A stretch of DNA of 64,000 bases from Ancylobacter sp. SL191 (GTDB lineage: Bacteria > Pseudomonadota > Alphaproteobacteria > Rhizobiales > Xanthobacteraceae). Shown here in pieces: positions 31,153 to 40,402 of this stretch; the stretch's first letter is position 1; every line of letters begins with the position of its first letter. The notes beneath the pieces were generated by a model that saw only the letters and a program-made list of their open reading frames with translations, was not told where the DNA came from and did not search any database. Made by a program: the position numbers and the translations under genes. The stretch spans positions 682,001-746,000 of the forward strand of contig NZ_CP113056.1 in NCBI RefSeq assembly GCF_026625645.1, read 5' to 3'.

Positions 31153-32664
31153 TCAGATGTTCTCGATCTTCAGCACCGGCGCGGTGTCCGCGCGGGCACG
31201 CCGGCAGGCGTCGGCGTCCACCTTCAGGTCGATGCCATAGGTCGGGATCATCGCCTTCAGCGCCGGCAGCCAGCCATCCGCCGTTAGTTTGTCGGCAAAG
31301 CAGCTCTGCAGCACCTCCATGGCGATGAAGGCAGCGGTGGAGGCGCCCGGCGAGGCGCCGAGCAGCGCCACCAGCGACTTGTCCGCCGCCGGGATCAGCT
31401 CGGTGCCGAATTCCAGTGCGCCGCCCAGCCCTTCCAGCCCCGGCCCGCGATTGGGCTTGATGACCTGCACGCGCTGGCCGGCGACCGCCTCGGCCCAGTC
31501 GGCGCGGGCGGCCTGCGGGTAGAACTGGCGCAGCGTGCCGAACTGGTGCGCCGAGCTCTGCAGCACCTGGCTGATGAGATATTCGGTCAGCGCCATGTTG
31601 TTCTTGGCGACATCGAGAATGGGCAGCAGGTTGGACGGCGTGATCGACTCGACGAGATCGGTCATCGAGCCGTGCTTGAGGAATTTCGGCGAGAAGCCGG
31701 CATAGGGCCCGAACAGCAGCGATTTCTTGCCGCCGATGATGCGGGTGTCGAGATGCGGCACCGACATGGGCGGCGAGCCGCTCGCCGCCTTGCCATAGAC
31801 CTTGGCCTCGTGCCGCGCGCTCACCGCCTCGACATCGCAGCGGAGCCAGATGCCGCTGACCGGAAAGCCGCCATAGCCCTTGCCCTCGGGAATGCCGGAC
31901 ATCTGCAACAGGTCGATGGAGGCGCCGCCCGCGCCGATGAACACGAACTTGGCCGAGACGCTGCTGCGCGTGCCGTCATAGGTGTCGGCGACAGTGACGC
32001 GCCAGCGCCCGTCCGCCTCGCGCTCCAGCCCGACGACCTGCCGGTTGTAATGCACCTCGAAGCCGCTCTGCGCGGTGAGCTGGGCGACCAGAAGATGGGT
32101 CAGCGAGCCGTAATCGACATCCGTGCCGGTGATGATGCGCGTCGCCGCGATCGGCTCGCCCGGCGTGCGGCCCTCAATGATGAGCGGCGCCCATTGCGCG
32201 ATCTGCGCGGGATCCTCGCTGTACTCCATGCCGTGATAGCAGTGATGCGCCGACATCTCGTTGAAGCGCGCCTTCAGGAAGGCGACATTCTCCGCGCCCC
32301 AGACGAAGCTCATATGCGGGCAGGGATGGATGAAGGCGCGCGGGTCGGGAATGGCGCCCTTGCGCACCAGATGCGCCCAGAGCTGGCGGGAGATGTCGAA
32401 CTCGGTGTTGACCTCCAGCGCCTTGGAAATGTCGACGCTGCCATCGGCGCGCTGCGGCGTGTAGTTCAGCTCGCAATTGGCGGCATGGCCGGTGCCGGCA
32501 TTGTTCCAGGCCTTGGAGCTCTCCTGGCCGCAATCATCCAGCGTCTCGAACATGACGACGCTGAGCGCGGGGTCCAGCTCCTTCAGCACGGTGCCGAGCG
32601 TGGCGCTCATGATGCCCGCGCCGATGAGCACGATGTCGGGCGTGTCGGTGGTGTGGATCGGCAT
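31153..32664 (-). CDS. mqo: Malate:quinone oxidoreductase
   Basis: A 503-residue FAD-dependent, membrane-associated enzyme that oxidises L-malate to oxaloacetate and reduces quinone. The N-terminal FAD fold VLIGAGIMSATLGTVLKEL is followed by the Mqo signatures SKAWNNAGTGHAANCELNYT and ITGTDVDYGSLTHLLV, with GASPGASTAAFIAMEVLQ near the end. It is last in the minus-strand run fumC-cupin-mqo, 14 bases after the cupin gene. It thus takes the product of FumC one step further in the TCA cycle. A clear member of the family, with usual length. Confidence 0.96.
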   Translation of the reverse strand: MPIHTTDTPDIVLIGAGIMSATLGTVLKELDPALSVVMFETLDDCGQESSKAWNNAGTGHAANCELNYTPQRADGSVDISKALEVNTEFDISRQLWAHLVRKGAIPDPRAFIHPCPHMSFVWGAENVAFLKARFNEMSAHHCYHGMEYSEDPAQIAQWAPLIIEGRTPGEPIAATRIITGTDVDYGSLTHLLVAQLTAQSGFEVHYNRQVVGLEREADGRWRVTVADTYDGTRSSVSAKFVFIGAGGASIDLLQMSGIPEGKGYGGFPVSGIWLRCDVEAVSARHEAKVYGKAASGSPPMSVPHLDTRIIGGKKSLLFGPYAGFSPKFLKHGSMTDLVESITPSNLLPILDVAKNNMALTEYLISQVLQSSAHQFGTLRQFYPQAARADWAEAVAGQRVQVIKPNRGPGLEGLGGALEFGTELIPAADKSLVALLGASPGASTAAFIAMEVLQSCFADKLTADGWLPALKAMIPTYGIDLKVDADACRRARADTAPVLKIENI

Positions 32665-32678
32665 GATGGCGGCTCCTC

Positions 32679-33074
32679 TCAGGGCGCGGGCGTGGCGGGA
32701 ACGAAGCCGAGATCGGTGCCGTCCTCATAGACGACATAGGCGCGCCGCCACGGATCGGTGCCGATCAGCCGCCATTTATGGCCGGTGCCGGTGTTGTCCT
32801 GCGCCAGCAGCACGTCGCCCGGCCGGATGGTGAAGGTGGCGCCGGACTTGGTCTCGAATTCCAGCGTGCCGGAGAGGGTGAGCACGTAGCGCGGCACCGG
32901 ATCCTGGTGCCACTCGAAGGAGCCGCCCGAGGCGGTCTCGCGGAACGAGATGTTCCGGGCGGCCGAGGCCTTGCCGATGAAGTCGCCGCGCTCGCCCTCG
33001 GTCATCGCGATGCTGCCTTCCTCGAACAGCGAATTGCCGTCCGGCCCGGTCCACATCCTCACGCATCGGATCAT
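32679..33074 (-). CDS. Small cupin-domain protein
   Basis: A single cupin barrel of about 131 residues. Motif 1 region shows FEWHQDPVPRYVLTLSGTLE, and the second shows FTIRPGDVLLAQDNTGTGHKW, whose His residues could bind a metal. ATG 33074 has GGGAGA 6 bases upstream; GTG 33080 is the alternative. It lies between fumC (18-base gap) and mqo (14-base gap), so it is probably co-transcribed with two TCA-cycle enzymes. No substrate is recognisable. It could be a small-molecule sensor or isomerase. Confidence 0.85.
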   Translation of the reverse strand: MIRCVRMWTGPDGNSLFEEGSIAMTEGERGDFIGKASAARNISFRETASGGSFEWHQDPVPRYVLTLSGTLEFETKSGATFTIRPGDVLLAQDNTGTGHKWRLIGTDPWRRAYVVYEDGTDLGFVPATPAP

Positions 33075-33092
33075 CGTCACTCTCCCGCTGTC

Positions 33093-34553
33093 TTACGCGC
33101 CCGCAAGGCCATGGCCGACCATGCCGAGGGGCTTGATGGTCTCATCGAAAAGCGCGGCATCCACCTTGCCGGAGGCGAGCGCCGCCTCGCGCAGCGTGGT
33201 GCCGTCGGCGATCGCCTTCTCGGCGATATGGGCGGCGTTCTGGTAGCCGATGACGGGCGACAGCGCGGTCACCAGCATGACGCTGCCGGCAACATAGTCG
33301 GCGATGCGCGCCCGGTTCAGCTCCGTGCCCTCGACCGAGAATTCGCGGAACTTGCCGCAGCCATCGGCGAGGATGCGCGCCGAGTGCAGGAAATTGTTGA
33401 TGATGACCGGGCGCATGGCGTTCAGCTCGAAATTGCCCTGGCTGCCGGCGATGGCGACCGCGCTGTCATTGCCCATCACCTGGATGGCGATCATCACCAT
33501 CGCCTCGCACTGCGTCGGGTTGACCTTGCCCGGCATGATCGAGGAGCCCGGCTCGTTCGACGGCAGGATCAGCTCGCCCAGCCCGCAGCGCGGCCCGGAG
33601 GCGAGCCAGCGCATGTCGTTGGCGATCTTCATCAACGCCACGGCGAGGCCGCGCAGCGCCGCATGGGCGCGCACCATGGCGTCGAGCGAGCCCTGCGCGG
33701 CGAATTTGTTCGGCGCGGTGACAAAGGGCTTGCCGGTGAGGCTGGCGATGGCGGCGGCGACCTCGGCGGAGAAGCCCGCGGGCGCGTTCAGCCCGGTGCC
33801 GACCGCCGTGCCGCCGACGGCGAGTTCGTAGAGCCCCGCCCGGCTCGCGGCGATGTCGGCCATGGCGGCGCGGATCTGCCCGGCCCAGCCATGCCATTCC
33901 TGCCCGACGGTGAGCGGCACCGCGTCTTCCAGATGGGTGCGGCCGATCTTCACCACGTCCATCCAGCCCTCGGCCTTGCGCTCGATGGTGGTGGCGAGGG
34001 CGTCGACCGCCGGCAGCAGCACCGCGTCGATGGCCTCGACGGCGGCGATGTGCATGGCGGTCGGAAAGGTGTCGTTGGACGACTGGCCCATATTCACGTC
34101 GTCATTCGGGCCGATGGGCTTTTGCGAGCCGAGCGTGCCGCCGAGCAGCTGGATCGCCCGGTTCGAGATCACCTCATTGACGTTCATGTTCGACTGGGTG
34201 CCCGAGCCGGTCTGCCAGACATAGAGCGGGTAATGCTCGTCCAGCGCCCCGGCGATGGTCTCGTCGGCGGCGCGGATGATGGCGTCGCGCTTCCAGCCGG
34301 GCAGGCGGCCGGCGCTTGCATTCACCAGCGCGCAGGCTTTCTTCACCGTGCCATAGGCGTGGTAGACCGCCTTCGGCATCCGGTCGTCGCCAATGTTGAA
34401 ATGGTGCAGCGACCGCTCGGTCTGCGCGCCCCAGTAGCGGTCCGCCGGCACCATCACCTCGCCCATGCTGTCGAACTCGCGCCGCTGGCCGGAGGCCGTG
34501 ATGCCGACCGGCAGGTCGAGAAGCGTCGGGGGCTGCTGAGCGTTCTCGGCCAT
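33093..34553 (-). CDS. fumC: Class II fumarate hydratase FumC
   Basis: A 486-residue iron-independent fumarase (homotetramer) that interconverts fumarate and L-malate. Active-site segments: SGTQSNMNVNEVISNRA, the TVGQEWHGWAGQI region, and the family signature GSSIMPGKVNPTQCEAM. It starts the minus-strand operon fumC-cupin-mqo, so fumarate is carried through malate to oxaloacetate. The first 20 residues before the usual start of the family are extra. It is divergent from the second autotransporter across a 424-bp gap. Confidence 0.96.
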   Translation of the reverse strand: MAENAQQPPTLLDLPVGITASGQRREFDSMGEVMVPADRYWGAQTERSLHHFNIGDDRMPKAVYHAYGTVKKACALVNASAGRLPGWKRDAIIRAADETIAGALDEHYPLYVWQTGSGTQSNMNVNEVISNRAIQLLGGTLGSQKPIGPNDDVNMGQSSNDTFPTAMHIAAVEAIDAVLLPAVDALATTIERKAEGWMDVVKIGRTHLEDAVPLTVGQEWHGWAGQIRAAMADIAASRAGLYELAVGGTAVGTGLNAPAGFSAEVAAAIASLTGKPFVTAPNKFAAQGSLDAMVRAHAALRGLAVALMKIANDMRWLASGPRCGLGELILPSNEPGSSIMPGKVNPTQCEAMVMIAIQVMGNDSAVAIAGSQGNFELNAMRPVIINNFLHSARILADGCGKFREFSVEGTELNRARIADYVAGSVMLVTALSPVIGYQNAAHIAEKAIADGTTLREAALASGKVDAALFDETIKPLGMVGHGLAGA

Positions 34554-34977
34554 CGGGCGGCTCCTCAGGAGAATGGAGATGTCGCGTCGGGTGGTGACGT
34601 GGCTAAGGGTCGGGGCGTCCGGTCGGGCGGGTCCGCGGATGACAGCGGGGCCCGTTACCGTGAAGTGGGAGGCTTTACCCAGGCTGGATACAATAAGCAG
34701 TACTGACCTGAATTCGCATTTCCTCTAGGTCACGCGCAGAAATAGTGAATTATCAGCGGCCACCCGCTCGCATGGCGGCCGTGGCGCCACGATGCCCGGC
34801 CGCACCGGGGCCGGTCTTTCGCCATCGCACGCGAGGGCAAGACGGAACGAGATGGACGGCGTGACGGCGCTGCGCTGCGCCATAGCATGGCGCGATGCAA
34901 CCTAAAAAAGCCATCGCTGATTTTCCCAACGACAGATAGTGTTGCCGAACCCGAACAGGGGTGGCAGGGCGGACATC
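34554..34977. other. Divergent intergenic region fumC / autotransporter
   Basis: The 424-bp gap has no supportable coding sequence. Its centre (about 34,715-34,760) and its right end (34,900-34,940) are richer in A+T than the genes, so promoters for both directions are likely there. I could not pick convincing -35/-10 pairs. Confidence 0.3.
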
Positions 34978-37917
34978 ATGAAAATTAGGTCGACAGGGCG
35001 TGACGCAGCGTCAACAAGGCGCGGCGTAGCGCGGGTGCGCGCTCAAACCCTCATGGTCGCCGGCCTCGGCGTCGGGGCCCTCGCACCGGGCGCGCAGGCG
35101 GCGCCACTGCCCACCGTCTACCAGACGCTGGATTTCGGCAGTAACGGCACGTTTCTCACCGGTATTCGCGGCGACAATATTGTCGGCAATTACACCATTC
35201 CCGGCTCAACGGAGACCGGCGGCCTCTATTACAACATGACGACGCAGACCTGGTCGGCCATGCCGGAAGCGACCAGCAATGGCGCGAATTTCCCCGGCGC
35301 CATCGGCTCCTCGCCCTATGGGCCGAGCTTCGGCAATCCCGGCGGCGTGCTGCGCGTGGTCGGCAGCTACCAGACCTCGGCCTCGGCGCCCTATGACCTC
35401 AGCTATCTCTATGACGGCGCCAACGCGCCCGGCCAGCAGATCACCACGCTGGTCTATCCCGGCTCGGATACGCTGTTCACCATCGCCCACAGCACCTTCG
35501 GCAACCGGGTGGTCGGCAATTACGACACGCGGCTCGCGACCGGCAACGCCTTCATCTACGACATCGACACCGGCACCTACACCACCAACAACATCCCCGG
35601 CGCGGTGAGCACCACCGCCTATGGCGTCTATGGCGACAAGATCGCCGGCGGCTATGGCGAGGTGCTGGTCGACGGCGTCGTCCACGCCGAGCACGGCTAT
35701 ATCTACGACCGGACCAACGGCACCTATGTCACCTATGACCACCCCGGCGCGGTGGCCACCCATTTCGAGGGCATCACCGGCGCGGGGCGCTCGGGCGAGT
35801 ACAATCTCGTGGTGAACTGGGTCACCGCCGACGGCGTGGTGCATCCGGCGGTTCTGCATGTCGACGCGCTCGGCAACGAGACCTGGTACGAGATCGACAT
35901 CCCCGGCAATGTCGTCTCGTCGAACTCGGCCTATGGCGACAATGTCGTCGGCATCTATGTCGATTCCACCGGCATCCACGGCTATCTCGCCACCATTCCC
36001 GGCATGTACAACCCGATCCGCAACACCGGCACAGTGGCCTCGAGCATCGACAATGACGCCGTGCTGTCCGGCATCATCGGCGACGACATCATCAATAGCG
36101 GCACCATCTCGGTGAGCGGCAATGGCGGCGTCGCCATTCGCGGCGACACCTATGGCGTGCTGACCAATAGCGGCACGGTGACCGCCAGCGGCATCGCCGG
36201 CGCGGCGGTGGAGATGCACGGCGCCTATGGCACGCTGCTCAACACCGGCACGCTGCAGACCACCGCCGCCGCCGACGCGCTGCGCACCGGGGCGGACGCC
36301 TATGGCAGCGTGATCGTCAATACCGGCATCATCGACGGGCGCCTCGCCGCCACGGCGGGCGATGCCAAGCGCTTCGAGAACAGCGGCTGGTTCGGCGTCA
36401 GCGGCGATGGCGTGGCCATCACCCATCTGTTCCGCGGCACCTTCGTGCAGACATCCGTGGGCACCTACGCGATGCGGGTGACGGATTCGCGCACCGACGC
36501 CTTCGAGATCACCGGCATTGCCCGCCTCGCCGGCACGCTCTCCGCCACCTTCCAGACCGACCAGATCGCCCCGAGCTACACCGTGCTGACGGCGACGCAG
36601 GAGATCACCGGCGGCTTCGAGACGCTGACCACGCAGGGCCTGCCCGCGCTCTACGCGGCGAGCCTTGCCAGCACCACCAACCTCGTCACGCTGAATGTCG
36701 CCGCCGACCTCTCGGGCCTTGGCACCACGGCGAACCAGCGGGCGGTCGGCACCGCCCTAGACGGGATCATCAACACCCCGACCGGCGGGCTGCTGACCAC
36801 CCTGCCGGAAGCCTTCAGCCCGCTCTACGATCTCACCGCCGCCGAGTTGCCCGGCGCGCTCGCCGCGCTGTCGGGCGAGGCCTATGCCAGCGAGCAGACC
36901 GTGCTGATCGGCGACAGCCTGTACAGCCGCAACGCCCTGCTCGGGCGCCTGCGCCAGGGCGCCTATGCCGGCACCAGCGGTCCCACCGCCGCGCTCGGCT
37001 TTGGCGGCCCGGCGCTGGCCTATGCCGCCCCCGCAAGCAGCACCGTGCCCTTCCCGGTAAAGGCGACCCCCACCCCGGCCCCCAGCTATGACATGGCGCT
37101 GTGGGCGCAGGCCTTTGGCGGCTGGAGCGATTATGACGGCGGCAGCAGCAACGCCGATGTCGATGCCAGCCTCGGCGGCTTCATCACCGGCGCGGATGTG
37201 AAGGTGACGGACTGGATCCTCGGCGCGGCGGTCGGCTACAGCCAGTCCAGCGCCGATACCGACGCGCTGGCGAGCTCATCCGATGTCGACAGCGTGCTGG
37301 TGGCGCTCTATGCCGGCACCACCGCCGGCCCGTGGAAGCTGCGCCTCGGCGCCAGCTACGCCTTCAACCAGATCGACGCCTCGCGCACCATCGCCTATCC
37401 CGGCTATGCCGCACCGGCGAGCGCCGATTATGACGGCGGCACCGCGCAGGTGTTCGGCGAGGTCGGCTACGGGTTCGGCGTCGGCACGCTGGCGCTGGAG
37501 CCCTTCGCGGGCCTTGCCTATGTGCATCTGAGCACCGACGCCTTCACCGAAACCGGCGCCACCGCCGGCCTGTCCGCCGATTCCACCTCCACCGGCGTCG
37601 GCTATTCCTCGCTCGGCCTGAGGGTCGCGACGCGGCTGGAGCTGACGAACGGCATGGTGCTGGAGCCGCACGCCTCGCTCGCCTGGCAATATGCCTTTGG
37701 CGACATCACCCCGGAAGCGCAGATGACCTTCATCAGCGCGCCCGGCGCGAGCTTCACCGTGGCCGGCATCCCGCTGGCGGAGAACACCGCTTTGGTGGAA
37801 ATCGGCGCGGATCTCAGGATCAGCGAGCAGTTCCATCTCGGCGCGTCCTATGTCGGCCAGTACGCCGACAGCGTGACCGTGAACGCCCTTCAGGCCAGCC
37901 TGACCTGGAAGTTCTGA
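34978..37917 (+). CDS. Autotransporter with beta-propeller-like repeat passenger
   Basis: A secreted outer-membrane protein of about 979 residues. ATG 34978 follows AGGGCGG, and the signal peptide ends near AQA-AP. Residues of about 45-340 contain recurring units with a GDxxVVGxY-type core (GDNIVGNYT, GNRVVGNYD, GDKIAGGYG, GDNVVGIYV), resembling HAF-type extracellular repeats that fold as propeller blades. Next come NSGT-type beta-helix turns (IINSGTISVSGNGGVAIRG). The C-terminal barrel (MALWAQAFGGWSDYDGGSSN) ends ASLTWKF. The barrel region, including LSGEAYAS, resembles that of the autotransporter at 23056, so the two are paralogous at the translocator. The passenger function is unknown. Confidence 0.88.
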   Translation: MKIRSTGRDAASTRRGVARVRAQTLMVAGLGVGALAPGAQAAPLPTVYQTLDFGSNGTFLTGIRGDNIVGNYTIPGSTETGGLYYNMTTQTWSAMPEATSNGANFPGAIGSSPYGPSFGNPGGVLRVVGSYQTSASAPYDLSYLYDGANAPGQQITTLVYPGSDTLFTIAHSTFGNRVVGNYDTRLATGNAFIYDIDTGTYTTNNIPGAVSTTAYGVYGDKIAGGYGEVLVDGVVHAEHGYIYDRTNGTYVTYDHPGAVATHFEGITGAGRSGEYNLVVNWVTADGVVHPAVLHVDALGNETWYEIDIPGNVVSSNSAYGDNVVGIYVDSTGIHGYLATIPGMYNPIRNTGTVASSIDNDAVLSGIIGDDIINSGTISVSGNGGVAIRGDTYGVLTNSGTVTASGIAGAAVEMHGAYGTLLNTGTLQTTAAADALRTGADAYGSVIVNTGIIDGRLAATAGDAKRFENSGWFGVSGDGVAITHLFRGTFVQTSVGTYAMRVTDSRTDAFEITGIARLAGTLSATFQTDQIAPSYTVLTATQEITGGFETLTTQGLPALYAASLASTTNLVTLNVAADLSGLGTTANQRAVGTALDGIINTPTGGLLTTLPEAFSPLYDLTAAELPGALAALSGEAYASEQTVLIGDSLYSRNALLGRLRQGAYAGTSGPTAALGFGGPALAYAAPASSTVPFPVKATPTPAPSYDMALWAQAFGGWSDYDGGSSNADVDASLGGFITGADVKVTDWILGAAVGYSQSSADTDALASSSDVDSVLVALYAGTTAGPWKLRLGASYAFNQIDASRTIAYPGYAAPASADYDGGTAQVFGEVGYGFGVGTLALEPFAGLAYVHLSTDAFTETGATAGLSADSTSTGVGYSSLGLRVATRLELTNGMVLEPHASLAWQYAFGDITPEAQMTFISAPGASFTVAGIPLAENTALVEIGADLRISEQFHLGASYVGQYADSVTVNALQASLTWKF

Positions 37918-37980
37918 GGGGCGGTTTTGAGGGGGCGGCGCGGGACAGCCTCCCCGGGACGCTGCCGGCGCCCATGACGA

Positions 37981-38013
37981 AACTCCCGGAGCGAACAAGG
38001 CGCCCCGGGAGTT
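37981..38013. terminator. Possible hairpin between convergent genes
   Basis: 9-bp perfect arms AACTCCCGG / CCGGGAGTT around a 15-base loop lie in the 127-bp gap between the autotransporter and the chemotaxis receptor, which end towards each other. No real T-run follows on either strand, so termination is only probable. Confidence 0.4.
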
Positions 38014-38044
38014 CGACAAGCCTCTGCGAGTGCTCAGCGCCGCG

Positions 38045-40240
38045 TCAGGCTGCACGAACCGTTTCGAGGAACTCCTCCATCACCGCGCGCAGCGTCTTGG
38101 ACTGCTGGGCGAGACCTTCGGCCGCGTCCTGCACCTGCGTCGCGGCCCGCGTGGAATCGGCGGCGGCGTTGTTGATGCCGACGATGTTGGTGGCCACCTG
38201 CTCCGTGCCCTGCGAGGCGCGGCTCACATTCTGCGCGATCTCGCGGGTGGCGCTGCCCTGCTGCTCCACCGACACGGCAATGGTGCCGGCGATGCTGTTG
38301 ATCTGCCCGATCACATCGGTGATGACCACGATGGCGGTGGACGACCCCGCCGTCGCCTCCTGGATCTCCTTGATCTGGGATTCGATCTCCGTCGTGGCCT
38401 GGGCGGTTTGCTCGGCCAGTTCCTTCACCTCGGACGCGACCACCGCGAAGCCCTTGCCGGCATCGCCGGCACGCGCCGCCTCGATGGTGGCATTGAGCGC
38501 CAGCAGATTGGTCTGGCCGGCGATGTTGCGGATGAGATCGACGATCTGCCCGATCCGGCCCGCCGAGAGCGAGAGGGTATGCACCTTCGTCGCCGTGGCC
38601 TCCGCCTCGCTCGCCGCGGTCGCGGCGATCCGGGCGGAATCGTCGACCTGCCGCTTGATCTCGGCAATGGACGAGGCCAGTTCCTCCGCCGCCGAGGCGA
38701 CAGTCTGCACGTTGGACGCGGCCTCCTCGGAGGCGGCAGCCGCCGTGCCGGACTCACCGGCCACCCGGTCGGTGGCCGAGGTCATGGTGCGGGCCGCGCC
38801 GGAAAGCTGGGTGGTGGCCGAACTCACGCCATTGACCACCTCGCCCATGGCGTTTTCAAAGCCTTCGGCGAGCTTGAGCATGGTGGCGCGCCGCTCCTGG
38901 TCCTGCTGAACACGGCTGGCCTCCACGTCGAGCGCCTGCTGCCGGGCCTTCTCCTCGATGCCGAGGCGGATTTGGTCGACGGCGCGGGAGATGTCGCCGA
39001 TCTCGTCCTTGCGGTCGGCACCGGCGATTTCCGCCACATGCTCTCCCGCCGCCATCCGGCGCAGGGCCGCGGTGAGGCGGGAGATCGGGCCGGAGACGCC
39101 GCTCGCCACGAAGGCCATCGCCAGCAGGGCGCCGACGGTGACAGCGGCCGCGGAAACCATCTGCCAGAACAGGTCGACGCGGCCACGCTCCTCCAGCGCG
39201 GCGCGCAGGCTGATCGCCTCCGCCATCACCAGCGCCTGCGGCACCGAGATGATCAGCGACCAGGTCGCGCCGGTGCGCCCGAGGGCAATCGGCGCATAGA
39301 CCTTCAGCACGTCGCGCTCGCTGTCGACCTTCACCACCGACTGTCCGTCGCGCAGGATGGTCATGTCGTTGGCCGCGTCCGGCTCGATGGTGCCAAAGGC
39401 ATCGCCAATCGCCTGCGGTTTGGCGCTGGACGCCACCACGAGGCCGGCATTCGTCACGATGGAAACCGTACCCTTGCCGTCATAGATCGACCCATCGACC
39501 TTTTCGGCGAGGCGCTGCACGAAAGAGAGGTCGAAATCGGCGCCCGCGACGCCCGCGAACACCCCGCCCAGCGTGATCGGCACCGACATGGTGGCGAGGA
39601 AGACCGGCTTGCCCTGAACGATATAGGGCAGCGGCGCGAGGATGCTCTCCTTGCCATTGGTCTGCGGCCCGATGAACCAGCCGCCCTTCATGACCCCGTT
39701 GGGATGCAGGTCACGGCTGTCATATTCGACCAGTGGCTGGAGCGCGATCTTGCCGGCCGCGTCGCGCGTCCAGTAAGGCAGCGCCCGCCCCGTCGCGTCG
39801 GACCCGACATCCCTGCGGTCGGCATGGCCGGCGTCATTGCCGTCGAGCGCGCCCGGCATCCAGGCGCTGTACGTTCCGTTGAAGCGCGGATTGTCCTTGA
39901 GCACGCCGAGCAGCATGGCGTTGAGCTGCGCCCGGCGCTGCTCAACAGCCGAGCCGGCGTCCTCGGGCTTGCTGGCCACAACCTCCAGAGCGCGCGCCAT
40001 GTTGCGCGCGGCATCGAAGGCCGAATCGACCTCGGTCTGCACGATGCCCGCCTGTGTCGAGGCCAGTCGCTGCAAGGATTCCTGGCTGAGGCGATCGAGT
40101 AGATTCTCGACATTTCCCGTGACGAAATTCGACGTCTGCGCTGCGGAATAGATTCCATAACCCACAAGCGCGCCGGTCGCCGCCAGCACGCACACAGCAG
40201 AAAGCGATATAATCTTGAATTTTACTGAATGAATATTCAC
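38045..40240 (-). CDS. Methyl-accepting chemotaxis protein with Cache sensor
   Basis: A transmembrane chemoreceptor of 731 residues read from GTG 40240 (VNIHSVKF), with GAGGA upstream; the 44 earlier codons have no plausible start. TM1 is at about 8-32, a periplasmic double-Cache-like domain at 36-350 ([28 protein letters not shown]), TM2 at 357-382, then a HAMP domain ([18 protein letters not shown]) and the long coiled-coil signalling domain with the hairpin tip [16 protein letters not shown] preceded by [19 protein letters not shown]. No C-terminal CheR-binding pentapeptide is visible. Cache receptors usually bind amino or organic acids. The ligand is unknown. Confidence 0.94.
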   Translation of the reverse strand: MNIHSVKFKIISLSAVCVLAATGALVGYGIYSAAQTSNFVTGNVENLLDRLSQESLQRLASTQAGIVQTEVDSAFDAARNMARALEVVASKPEDAGSAVEQRRAQLNAMLLGVLKDNPRFNGTYSAWMPGALDGNDAGHADRRDVGSDATGRALPYWTRDAAGKIALQPLVEYDSRDLHPNGVMKGGWFIGPQTNGKESILAPLPYIVQGKPVFLATMSVPITLGGVFAGVAGADFDLSFVQRLAEKVDGSIYDGKGTVSIVTNAGLVVASSAKPQAIGDAFGTIEPDAANDMTILRDGQSVVKVDSERDVLKVYAPIALGRTGATWSLIISVPQALVMAEAISLRAALEERGRVDLFWQMVSAAAVTVGALLAMAFVASGVSGPISRLTAALRRMAAGEHVAEIAGADRKDEIGDISRAVDQIRLGIEEKARQQALDVEASRVQQDQERRATMLKLAEGFENAMGEVVNGVSSATTQLSGAARTMTSATDRVAGESGTAAAASEEAASNVQTVASAAEELASSIAEIKRQVDDSARIAATAASEAEATATKVHTLSLSAGRIGQIVDLIRNIAGQTNLLALNATIEAARAGDAGKGFAVVASEVKELAEQTAQATTEIESQIKEIQEATAGSSTAIVVITDVIGQINSIAGTIAVSVEQQGSATREIAQNVSRASQGTEQVATNIVGINNAAADSTRAATQVQDAAEGLAQQSKTLRAVMEEFLETVRAA

Positions 40241-40402
40241 CGGTCTCGTGTCCTCTTGCCTCTGTCGCGGCGGACACTCACGGCCGGGGCTTGCGCGGGG
40301 CTGACCAAAAGCCGGTTTGAGGCGGGAATACGAAGTACTACTAAGGGCACCTCGCCGGCGGCAACCCGGCACCTTCCGGGCCGGACAGGGCTGTGCCCGG
40401 CC

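Noticed and set aside
32778-34706. 642-residue open frame opposite cupin and fumC
   Set aside because: Spans two well-supported minus-strand genes and has no motifs.
38030-40102. 690-residue open frame opposite the chemotaxis receptor
   Set aside because: Shadow frame; the receptor on the minus strand has clear membrane, HAMP and signalling segments.
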